Shown here: positions 1 to 5,339 of the stretch, in pieces | How positions within the stretch are numbered: position 1 is the first letter of the stretch | Layout: each line of letters opens with the position of its first letter | From: an uncultured Erysipelotrichaceae bacterium | GTDB taxonomy: Bacteria > Bacillota_I > Bacilli_A > Erysipelotrichales > Erysipelotrichaceae | DNA: 5,613 nucleotides | Direction: 5' to 3' | NCBI GenBank assembly: GCA_937957895.1 | Contig: CALFEZ010000032.1 | Coordinates: forward strand, 1-5,613 | Translations under genes and position numbers: made by a program | The notes under the pieces: model-generated | What the model saw: only the letters and a program-made list of their open reading frames with translations | The model's database searches: none | Told to the model about the DNA's origin: nothing

Positions 1-65
1 AGCCAATTTGGCAGGAACTGGTGTAATTCCAGTGGCGACAGTATAGTCTGGATGGAAGAAGTAAC
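1..65 (+). ncRNA. FMN riboswitch (RFN element), 3' part only
   Basis: This is the 3' portion of an FMN-sensing aptamer; the 5' part (P1 left strand to about P5) lies before the window. A 5-bp hairpin, ACTGG (17-21) with CCAGT (29-33) around the loop TGTAATT, matches the last arm of the RFN element. It is followed by the near-invariant stretch GTATAGTCTGGATGG (41-55) and GAAGAAG (55-61), which forms the 3' strand of P1. In this family FMN binding lowers expression of riboflavin synthesis or uptake genes, and the next gene is the riboflavin transporter ribU. The identification rests on the conserved 3' core and the gene context; the full fold cannot be tested because the element is cut by the window edge. 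Confidence 0.93.
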
Positions 66-77
66 ATACTTTCTTTT

Positions 78-106
78 AACTGCCCGGGTATTTTCCGGTT
101 TTTTTT
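78..106 (+). terminator. Terminator-like expression platform of the FMN riboswitch
   Basis: Just after the aptamer, CCGG (84-87) can pair with CCGG (95-98) across the loop GTATTTT, followed directly by eight T residues (99-106). A competing pairing is AACTG (78-82) with CGGTT (96-100), which includes one G-T pair. The hairpin plus T run before the start codon fits transcriptional attenuation, as in many Bacillota FMN riboswitches. The stem is short, however, and the ribU ribosome binding site AAGGAGG (110-116) lies only a few bases beyond it, so a translational contribution is possible. Confidence 0.65.
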
Positions 107-122
107 ATGAAGGAGGACAAAA

Positions 123-686
123 ATGAAAAAACCAAATACTCGCGTCTTATCGTTGATTGGCATTATGTCTGGATTAGCATTTGTTTTGTATTTTTTGGAA
201 TTGCCTGTGGCATTTCTGTTTCCCGCAGCACCATATCTGAAGATTGATTTCAGTGACGTGCCTGCCATCCTTACAGGAATCGCTGCTGGTCCTGCTGCTG
301 GTGTTTTCGTTCAGTTTATCAAGAATGTATTGCATGCAATGTTCATCATGAAGGAACCGGCTTTTTCCGGTGAAGTAGCAAACTTCGCTTCGAGTGTTGC
401 TTTGATGCTTCCTATCGTCATCTTATATCGCAAAGACGAGAGAAAATACAAATGGATCTCAGGGATCATAGGAACTTTGCTGATGACGGTCGTCATGGTG
501 TTTGTAAACTATTTTATTACTTTCAATCTCTTTGGGTTGCCTCCAGGATTTGAATTCAGAATGGGCTTGATTTTAAGGATTTTTACACCTTTTAACTTGC
601 TAAAAGGAACTCTGATCACAGTCGTATATGTTTTGCTTTATCCAAAGATCAAACCCATGATTCAACGTTGGCTGCTCAAACGTTGA
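123..686 (+). CDS. ribU: Riboflavin ECF transporter substrate-binding component RibU
   Basis: This 187-residue integral membrane protein should be the S component that binds riboflavin and works with the energy-coupling module EcfA-EcfA'-EcfT, which is not encoded here. Typical RibU signatures are visible: L39-K-I-D-F-S-D-V-P47 after the first helices, F65-IKN-LH71, the GE-ANF segment at 83-88, and PFNLLKG at 156-162. About five to six hydrophobic segments are apparent (roughly 8-33, 47-65, 88-102, 111-135, 148-172), and the C-terminus is basic (KIKPMIQRWLLKR). Length is normal for the family. The ATG at 123 follows AAGGAGG (110-116) with a 6-nt spacer. The upstream FMN riboswitch supports both substrate and regulation. 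The gene appears monocistronic, since a palindromic terminator follows. Confidence 0.95.
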   Translation: MKKPNTRVLSLIGIMSGLAFVLYFLELPVAFLFPAAPYLKIDFSDVPAILTGIAAGPAAGVFVQFIKNVLHAMFIMKEPAFSGEVANFASSVALMLPIVILYRKDERKYKWISGIIGTLLMTVVMVFVNYFITFNLFGLPPGFEFRMGLILRIFTPFNLLKGTLITVVYVLLYPKIKPMIQRWLLKR

Positions 687-720
687 ACATAGTCGGGCAC
701 TTTAACAATATCAACAAATG

Positions 721-752
721 ACTTATGGAATATTCCATAAGTTTTCTATTTT
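721..752 (+). terminator. Perfect 22-bp palindrome with T-rich tail, probable ribU terminator
   Basis: ACTTATGGAAT (721-731) is followed immediately by its exact reverse complement (732-742). As RNA this gives at least an 8-bp stem (ACTTATGG/CCATAAGT) with an AATATT loop. The sequence then continues as TTTTCTATTTT (742-752), a T-rich tail fitting a rho-independent terminator for ribU, 34 nt after its stop codon. The stem is AT-rich and the tail is interrupted by C and A, so it is not a strong terminator. Because it sits just upstream of the promoter of the next operon, a protein-binding operator is an alternative reading. Confidence 0.65.
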
Positions 753-774
753 GTCAAAACAAGTATGATATAAT
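746..774 (+). promoter_or_regulatory. Extended -10 promoter for the coiled-coil protein / cmk / der operon
   Basis: TGATATAAT (766-774) is a perfect extended -10 element (TG-n-TATAAT). At a 17-nt spacer the -35 position (746-751, CTATTT) is poor, as often seen with extended -10 promoters. TTGTCA (751-756) resembles a -35 box but lies only 12 nt from the -10. Transcription would start near 781, a few bases before the ribosome binding site at 787-791, giving a leader of under 20 nt. This placement also argues against the in-frame upstream ATG at 725. Confidence 0.75.
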
Positions 775-786
775 ATCACATATCGT

Positions 787-791
787 GGAGG
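787..791 (+). promoter_or_regulatory. Ribosome binding site that sets the start at 797
   Basis: GGAGG (787-791) lies 5 nt before the ATG at 797. The reading frame is open upstream to an ATG at 725, but that codon has no ribosome binding site, lies inside the palindrome, and would be upstream of the predicted promoter. The start at 797 is therefore preferred. Confidence 0.85.
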
Positions 792-796
792 TGTCC

Positions 797-1513
797 ATGG
801 AACAACAAACTAGAGTAAAAAAGTACGCGCATCTGCGCGAGATCATCGCTCAGGATCAGGAAGAAACCAATTTTCATGATGCATTAGCACCATTTGCAAA
901 GCGGCTTTCATCGATCGATGATCGATTTAGTGTGGAAGATAGACCAACAAGAGTCAAAGATTACAAACCAATCCATTCAAAAGAGCGAGCATATGAGCAT
1001 ATGTTCGATCCTTCAAACGAAGATTTGATCACAAATGATTTTTTGGAACAATTCATCGAAGAAGTCAAAAACTACAACATCAAAGAGGGTACCAGAAGTA
1101 CTCATGAAACATCAAAAAATGTGATTGCTAACGTACTGAATGAGGAAGAAACCAGAAAGCCAAAACCGAAAGTTTTCAATCGTCCTTTACCAGAAATCAG
1201 CGAAGAAGTCGAACAACTTGAACAATCCGAAGAAAACGGACAGGATGAGGATCTTATCAATGAAGTATTAACATTGTTGCAAGATCAAAAAGAGAAACTG
1301 GACGAGCAAGATGTACAGCTTGACGAAGATTGGAAAACGAAGACCCTTCAACTGACTCAAACGATCGAAACGATGGAAATGTCACTGGAAAACGTCAATA
1401 AGGAGATTTCACGCAATCGAATGGTCAACTTTATTTTGGCAATGTTCATTCTTGGTTTGTTGTTTATATTAGCTTATTTGGTTTATGTCGTATTTGGATT
1501 ACAGGGACTATGA
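797..1513 (+). CDS. Unrecognised tail-anchored membrane protein with coiled coil
   Basis: I do not recognise the family of this 238-residue protein. It is highly charged and acidic, and mostly hydrophilic. Its N-terminal segment is basic (TRVKKYAHLRE, 5-15). The middle is predicted helical or disordered, with an F82-LEQFIEEVKNYNI helix and a proline/lysine-rich linker (120-132, KPKPKVFNRPLPE). A heptad-like, probably coiled-coil stretch covers about 150-205. A single hydrophobic helix at about 210-233 is preceded by R206/R208 and followed by only a few residues. There is no signal peptide. This arrangement predicts a C-terminally anchored protein with its bulk in the cytoplasm. It is the first gene of the operon, and its TGA overlaps the cmk ATG in an ATGA junction, so the two are probably translationally coupled. 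Possible roles, such as envelope scaffold or division factor, are guesses from shape only. Confidence 0.85.
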   Translation: MEQQTRVKKYAHLREIIAQDQEETNFHDALAPFAKRLSSIDDRFSVEDRPTRVKDYKPIHSKERAYEHMFDPSNEDLITNDFLEQFIEEVKNYNIKEGTRSTHETSKNVIANVLNEEETRKPKPKVFNRPLPEISEEVEQLEQSEENGQDEDLINEVLTLLQDQKEKLDEQDVQLDEDWKTKTLQLTQTIETMEMSLENVNKEISRNRMVNFILAMFILGLLFILAYLVYVVFGLQGL

Positions 1514-2181
1514 TGAAGAAAATAAACATCGCGATCGATGGACCAGTCGCTTCAGGTAAGAGTACGATCGCAAAACTATTAGCACAAAAATTAGAATACA
1601 TACATGTGGATACCGGAGCGATGTATCGATGTGTGGCACTTGCTGCATTAAAAAATAACATTCCTCTGGATGATGAGCAAAAACTTACTGAACTAACTGG
1701 CACGATCCGTATCGAGTTGACTACAAACGGACGTGTGTTTTGTGAAGGGGTCGATGTCACTGAAGCCATCAGATCAAACGAGGTTTCTAAAGCCGCTTCA
1801 CAAGTATCGGCTTATTTGGGTGTTCGTCAACAACTTGTCAAGCAGCAGCAAAACATTGCATTATCAAAAGGTATCGTGATGGATGGAAGAGATATCGGAA
1901 CGGTCGTGCTGCCGGATGCTGAAATCAAGATTTTTCAAACAGCATCAGTCGCTTCAAGAGCAAATCGGCGATATCAGGAAAATCTAAAAAAGAACATACA
2001 TTCTGAATATCATGATTTGGTTAATGAAATCAATCGTCGTGATTATGCAGATACTCATCGTAAAGTCTCACCACTTAAAAAGGCAGAAGATGCATTCGAA
2101 ATCGACACTTCGAACATGACCATTGAAGAAGTGGTATTGAGGATCGAAAAACTGATAAAAGAGGTGATTCAAGATGATTGA
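1510..2181 (+). CDS. cmk: Cytidylate kinase (CMP/dCMP kinase)
   Basis: The enzyme phosphorylates CMP and dCMP to the diphosphates using ATP, in pyrimidine salvage and supply; it is cytoplasmic. The protein is 223 residues, the usual length for the short bacterial form. The P-loop is G11-PVASGKS18. It is followed by the family motif DTGAMYR (34-40), the M124-DGRDIGTVV block that contributes to CMP recognition, and the lid and C-terminal signature R177-D--D---R---PL189 leading to D199-TS. All key motifs are present. The start overlaps the previous stop (ATGATG at 1510-1515). The only Shine-Dalgarno candidate is weak AGGGA (1503-1507), which is better spaced for the second ATG (1513), so the true protein may be one residue shorter. 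Translation probably depends on coupling to the upstream gene. The 3' end overlaps der by 8 nt. Confidence 0.97.
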   Translation: MMKKINIAIDGPVASGKSTIAKLLAQKLEYIHVDTGAMYRCVALAALKNNIPLDDEQKLTELTGTIRIELTTNGRVFCEGVDVTEAIRSNEVSKAASQVSAYLGVRQQLVKQQQNIALSKGIVMDGRDIGTVVLPDAEIKIFQTASVASRANRRYQENLKKNIHSEYHDLVNEINRRDYADTHRKVSPLKKAEDAFEIDTSNMTIEEVVLRIEKLIKEVIQDD

Positions 2182-3481
2182 TGGCATCGTAGCGATCGTA
2201 GGACAACCCAACGTTGGCAAATCTACCTTATTCAATCGATTGATCGGTGAAAGAGTCTCCATCGTATATGATCAACCAGGTGTCACCCGTGATCGTCTGT
2301 ATGGCTTGTGTGAGTGGCTGACCAAAACTTTAAGAGTGATCGATACTGGGGGTATCGTTTTAAAAGACGAGATGTTCAAAGATGAGGTAATGATGCAAGT
2401 AGACATCGCGATCGATGAAGCAGATGTGATCATCTATGTGGTCGACTCACAACAAGGCTTGGATCAACAAGAGCGTTTGATCGCAAAAAAACTACACCAA
2501 AGCAACAAACCTGTCTTAGTGGCTGTAAATAAAATCGATGATCTGGTTTTCAAAGATCGCATGTATGAGTTTTATGCCCTTGGTTTTGAACATGTCTTTG
2601 CCATTAGCAGCACTCACTCAATCGGGGTTGGGGACCTGTTGGATGAAGTGGTTTCGCAACTTCCGATCAAGACGATCAAACATGAAATAGGAACGATCGC
2701 ATTCTCCATCATTGGCAGACCAAATGTCGGGAAATCTTCGATCGTAAACGCACTTCTGAATCAACAGCGAGTGATCGTTTCTGACATAGCCGGCACTACA
2801 AGAGATGCTATCGATACCGTTTTTAAAGTGAACCAACAACCTTACGTCGTCATCGATACCGCAGGCATTCGAAAAAGAGGGAAAATATACGAAAAGATCG
2901 AAAAATACGCACTGATACGTTCGATGACAGCCATCGAACGAAGTGATGTCGTATGCTTTGTGATCGATGCTTCGATGCCGATCACTGAACTGGACAAACA
3001 TGTCGCAGGTTATGCACATAATCTGAATAAACCGATCATCATTCTTTTAAACAAGTGGGACACCATCGACAAACAGGAAGAAGGATTGGATGAGTATGTA
3101 AAGAGCATACGTGATCAGTTTGGATATTTATCTTATGCCCCTATCTTGAGTATATCTGCCATCACCAAACAAAGAATCCATCAAATCATCCCTTTGATCG
3201 ACAAAGTGTACGATTCGGCATCCATGCGCATACAAACATCCGTGCTCAACGAAGTTCTCATGGATGCGACATCTCTTAATCCTCCGCCAAGCCATAAAGG
3301 CAAACGACTGAAGATCAGCTACATTACTCAAGTTGACATTTTGCCACCAACATTCACCTTGTTTGTCAATGATCCAGAGCTGATGCACTTTTCTTATCAA
3401 AGATACCTCGAAAACAAACTTCGTGAAACATTTGAGTTTTTGGGAACTCCACTTGTTTTCAAGATCAAAAAGAAAACATAA
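2174..3481 (+). CDS. der: Ribosome-associated GTPase Der (EngA)
   Basis: Der is an essential tandem-domain GTPase required for maturation of the 50S ribosomal subunit. The 435-residue length is typical. GTPase domain 1 shows G1 GQPNVGKS (10-17), T38 for G2, DTGG (57-60), NKID (119-122) and SST (145-147). Domain 2 shows G1 GRPNVGKS (181-188), DTAG (228-231), NKWD (293-296) and SAI (328-330). The C-terminal KH-like domain begins at about 350 and includes NPPPSHKGKRLKI (369-381), typical of the family, and a basic end. The start at 2174 lies inside the last codons of cmk and is preceded by GAGGTGA (2161-2167), a perfect match to the anti-Shine-Dalgarno sequence with a 6-nt spacer. The coding sequence has an unusual density of GATC (25 sites by hand count). 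No clear terminator follows the gene. Confidence 0.98.
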   Translation: MIDGIVAIVGQPNVGKSTLFNRLIGERVSIVYDQPGVTRDRLYGLCEWLTKTLRVIDTGGIVLKDEMFKDEVMMQVDIAIDEADVIIYVVDSQQGLDQQERLIAKKLHQSNKPVLVAVNKIDDLVFKDRMYEFYALGFEHVFAISSTHSIGVGDLLDEVVSQLPIKTIKHEIGTIAFSIIGRPNVGKSSIVNALLNQQRVIVSDIAGTTRDAIDTVFKVNQQPYVVIDTAGIRKRGKIYEKIEKYALIRSMTAIERSDVVCFVIDASMPITELDKHVAGYAHNLNKPIIILLNKWDTIDKQEEGLDEYVKSIRDQFGYLSYAPILSISAITKQRIHQIIPLIDKVYDSASMRIQTSVLNEVLMDATSLNPPPSHKGKRLKISYITQVDILPPTFTLFVNDPELMHFSYQRYLENKLRETFEFLGTPLVFKIKKKT

Positions 3482-3497
3482 AACAACGAAATATAGC

Positions 3498-3525
3498 TTA
3501 AATACTGATGTTATTGGTTTATAAT
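3498..3525 (+). promoter_or_regulatory. Possible upstream (second) promoter for hup
   Basis: A perfect -10 hexamer TATAAT (3520-3525) stands 16 nt downstream of TTAAAT (3498-3503), which matches TTGACA at only three of six positions. It could act in tandem with the better-supported promoter at 3528-3556. AT-rich intergenic sequence readily yields such matches, so support is modest. Confidence 0.35.
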
Positions 3526-3527
3526 CG

Positions 3528-3556
3528 TTGTATTATGAAAGTGAGAGTGTTATGAT
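3528..3556 (+). promoter_or_regulatory. hup promoter with extended -10
   Basis: TTGTAT (3528-3533) serves as -35 and TATGAT (3551-3556) as -10, with an exact 17-nt spacer. TG at 3548-3549 gives an extended -10 element. Transcription would start near 3563, leaving a leader of about 20 nt that contains the ribosome binding site GGAGG (3570-3574). This suits a strongly expressed nucleoid protein. Confidence 0.7.
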
Positions 3557-3581
3557 ATACAAGTAGATTGGAGGTACCTTA

Positions 3582-3866
3582 ATGGCAGAATCTATGAACA
3601 AAAAGGCTTTAGCCGATGTGTTGGCTGATCGTCTGGGAGTCACAAAAAAGACAGCAAACGAATTTGTTGATGCATTGTTTGATGTAGTGACAAACGAATT
3701 GGCAAATGGTAGAAAAGTTGATATCAGTGGATTTGGACGCTTCAGTGTCAAAGAACGCAGTGCCCGTACCGGTTATAATCCTCAAACAAAGGAAGCTATC
3801 GCGGTTCCGGCATCCAGTGCTCCCGCTTTCAAACCAGCGAAAGCATTGAAAGAAGCAGTAAAATAA
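3582..3866 (+). CDS. hup: DNA-binding protein HU
   Basis: HU is a small, dimeric, non-sequence-specific DNA-bending protein that helps organise the nucleoid. The 94 residues contain the N-terminal helical dimerisation part (M5-NKKALADVLADRLGVTKK), the turn I48-SGFGRF54, and the DNA-gripping beta arm R59-SARTGYNPQT69. Pro67 in the arm corresponds to the proline that intercalates between base pairs in HU/IHF proteins. The segment AFKPAKALKEAV matches the family C-terminus, although the usual FK-GK glycine is replaced by Ala86. The start ATG at 3582 has GGAGG with a 7-nt spacer. An internal ATG at 3594 would give the more common MNK start but lies 19 nt from that site, so four extra residues (MAES) are likely real. 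The gene has its own promoter and a terminator overlapping its stop codon. Confidence 0.97.
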   Translation: MAESMNKKALADVLADRLGVTKKTANEFVDALFDVVTNELANGRKVDISGFGRFSVKERSARTGYNPQTKEAIAVPASSAPAFKPAKALKEAVK

Positions 3867-3885
3867 GAAGCGTCAGCTTCTTTTT
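3865..3885 (+). terminator. hup intrinsic terminator
   Basis: AAGAAGC (3865-3871) pairs perfectly with GCTTCTT (3876-3882) around the tetraloop GTCA, and the sequence runs on as T residues to 3885. The 5' side of the stem includes the last two bases of the hup stop codon. The T run is short (five, two of them within the stem), so some read-through into the next gene is plausible. Confidence 0.8.
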
Positions 3886-3916
3886 CATAGGTTGATCTCA
3901 CAAGGAGGTATGGTTT

Positions 3917-4603
3917 ATGCCATTTTTCGCAGGTGGATTTGATATCTTTATTTATTTACTCGCAGCAATCATCATGATGGCAGCTCAATCAAGAGTTCAA
4001 AATGCATATCGACGATTCAGCAGGATGCCAGCCAATACAAGATATACCGGTGCCGATGTTGCGAACTTGATATTGCGCAGACAGGGGATCTCAGATGTTG
4101 ATGTGGAACCGGGCAAAGGGGTTCTTTCAGATCATTATGATCCAAAAGCCAAGAAAGTGAGACTTTCTGAGGGCATCTATGGAAGCAACTCCATTGCTGC
4201 AGTTGCAGTGGCTGCCCACGAAGTAGGGCATGCCATTCAGCATCATACCGGATACAAAGCACTTGCTTTGAGGAACACCATCTTGCCGGCTGCCATCGTT
4301 GCCGGAAACTTAGGATGGGGTGTATTGCTTTTTGGGTTACTTTTTGGATCGAACCAGTTGTTTTACATTGGGATCGGCATGTTAGGGGTCATCGCATTGT
4401 TTCAATTGATTACGCTTCCGGTTGAATTCGATGCTTCGGCTCGTGCATTGAATCTATTGGTTGATGAGGGAATCATTGGTTTGGATGAACGTCCTTATGC
4501 CAAAAGCATGCTTTCTGCAGCAGCCATGACATATGTTGCTGCTTTGATCGGTACTTTACTTCAAATAATGCGTTTTTTGCTGATAGCAAATCGTCGCAGA
4601 TAG
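3917..4603 (+). CDS. yugP: YugP-type membrane zinc metallopeptidase
   Basis: This 228-residue protein matches the neutral zinc metallopeptidase family exemplified by Bacillus subtilis YugP (Zn_peptidase_2), close to the usual length. The zinc-binding motif is H101-EVGH105 within VAAHEVGHAIQHHTGY, with E102 as probable catalytic base. The conserved LPVEFDASARA block at 167-177 probably supplies the third metal ligand (E170 or D172). Hydrophobic segments at about 8-22, 122-145, 147-168 and 203-224 predict a multi-pass membrane protein, and the end is basic (ANRRR). The natural substrate is unknown for the family. ATG 3917 follows an excellent AAGGAGGT (3902-3909) with a 7-nt spacer; the ATG at 3910 is in another frame. 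Only 16 nt separate the hup terminator from this ribosome binding site, so transcription probably comes from read-through. Confidence 0.93.
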   Translation: MPFFAGGFDIFIYLLAAIIMMAAQSRVQNAYRRFSRMPANTRYTGADVANLILRRQGISDVDVEPGKGVLSDHYDPKAKKVRLSEGIYGSNSIAAVAVAAHEVGHAIQHHTGYKALALRNTILPAAIVAGNLGWGVLLFGLLFGSNQLFYIGIGMLGVIALFQLITLPVEFDASARALNLLVDEGIIGLDERPYAKSMLSAAAMTYVAALIGTLLQIMRFLLIANRRR

Positions 4604-4604
4604 C

Positions 4605-5285
4605 ATGAAAGAGTTGGACCCGTATAAATCACTTTTAAAGCGAATTTCAAATCACGGATACAGTGCTTATTTTGTTGGAGGCTGTGTTCGTGATGTTTTA
4701 TTTGGTATTGATGTCAAAGATGTTGATATCGCAACCTCAGCTCCAATTGATATCGTGATCGATATTTTTAGCAATAAGACTCTGGACACCTCTGCTTTGG
4801 TATTCCATACGATCAGTTTCAGACATAATCGAATGCCTGTCACGGTTACTCCTTTTAGAAAAGAAGGCAAATATACAAAGCATCGTTATCCATCCAGTAT
4901 CTCACATACAGATAGTGTCGAAGAAGATGCAAAACGAAGAGATTTTACGATCAATGCCATTTACGTGGATATTGATGGAAAAATGATTGATTTCTATAAC
5001 GGAAAAGAACATATCAAACAAAGAAGACTCGTATCTATCAAAACTGCTGATCGCTCGATGTCGGAAGATGCCATTCGAATCTTACGAGCAATCCGATTTA
5101 TGGCACTATATGACCTTACTCCGGATGAAAGCTTAGCTCAGGCATTAAAAGATCATGCAAGCCTAGTCAATCGACTATCAAGACACAGTCTTGACTCAGA
5201 GCTTGAGAAATTGAAAAGATCAGCGACATACCAGCAGCAAACAAGGTTTTATGAGTTGATTGTCAAATACAATATCAAGATGTAA
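4605..5285 (+). CDS. cca: Short tRNA CCA-nucleotidyltransferase-like protein (head and neck only)
   Basis: The protein resembles class II CCA-adding enzymes, which build or repair the tRNA 3' CCA end from CTP and ATP without a nucleic acid template. The catalytic head is intact: V24-GGCVRD30, the metal-binding pair D39 and D41 in KDVDIATSAP, and R111-RDFTINA118. The neck carries the nucleotide-selecting E154-DAIR158 motif, followed by ILRAIRF. The flexible-loop region between F84-R and RRDFT is not visibly shortened. The usual HGT motif after the head strand is not clear (ALVFHTISF instead). At 226 residues it lacks the body and tail of typical bacterial enzymes (about 370 residues or more), yet it ends at a strong terminator with no continuation in another frame. 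The start is 1 nt after the peptidase stop with no Shine-Dalgarno sequence; the upstream frame closes at 4584 without another start, so coupled translation is likely. Confidence 0.85.
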   Translation: MKELDPYKSLLKRISNHGYSAYFVGGCVRDVLFGIDVKDVDIATSAPIDIVIDIFSNKTLDTSALVFHTISFRHNRMPVTVTPFRKEGKYTKHRYPSSISHTDSVEEDAKRRDFTINAIYVDIDGKMIDFYNGKEHIKQRRLVSIKTADRSMSEDAIRILRAIRFMALYDLTPDESLAQALKDHASLVNRLSRHSLDSELEKLKRSATYQQQTRFYELIVKYNIKM

Positions 5286-5312
5286 CTCCTTAATAAGGAG
5301 TTCTTTTTTTTT
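5284..5312 (+). terminator. Strong intrinsic terminator after the CCA-enzyme-like gene
   Basis: AACTCCTT (5284-5291) and AAGGAGTT (5295-5302) form a perfect 8-bp stem with the 3-nt loop AAT, followed after a C by nine T residues (5304-5312). The first two stem bases are part of the TAA stop codon. This is the best terminator in the window and marks the natural end of the transcript. Confidence 0.95.
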
Positions 5313-5339
5313 GGTTCAATACTATGTTGAGAGGTAAGC

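Noticed and set aside
725..796. N-terminal extension of the coiled-coil protein from ATG 725
   Set aside because: The extra 24 codons overlap the palindrome and the extended -10 promoter and have no ribosome binding site, whereas ATG 797 has GGAGG at a 5-nt spacing.
1464..1769. 101-codon minus-strand ORF over the start of cmk
   Set aside because: It lies opposite the conserved cmk P-loop region and its translation has no family features; it is a shadow of the real gene.
2618..3019. 133-codon minus-strand ORF within der
   Set aside because: It is antisense to a clearly coding, fully conserved GTPase gene, and its translation (cysteine/histidine-rich, low complexity of motifs) shows no recognisable domain or ribosome binding context.
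3483..3531. Inverted repeat ACAACGA / TCGTTGT after der
   Set aside because: A 7-bp stem with a 35-nt AT-rich loop and no T run is not a convincing terminator. It may be chance, although one arm overlaps the -35 region of the hup promoter.
3594..3866. Shorter HU starting at the internal ATG (MNKK)
   Set aside because: The ribosome binding site lies 19 nt away, too far, while ATG 3582 is ideally spaced.
5311..5325. Promoter TTGGTT ... TACTAT for the last ORF
   Set aside because: The two boxes are almost adjacent, and the start site would fall within the ribosome binding site.
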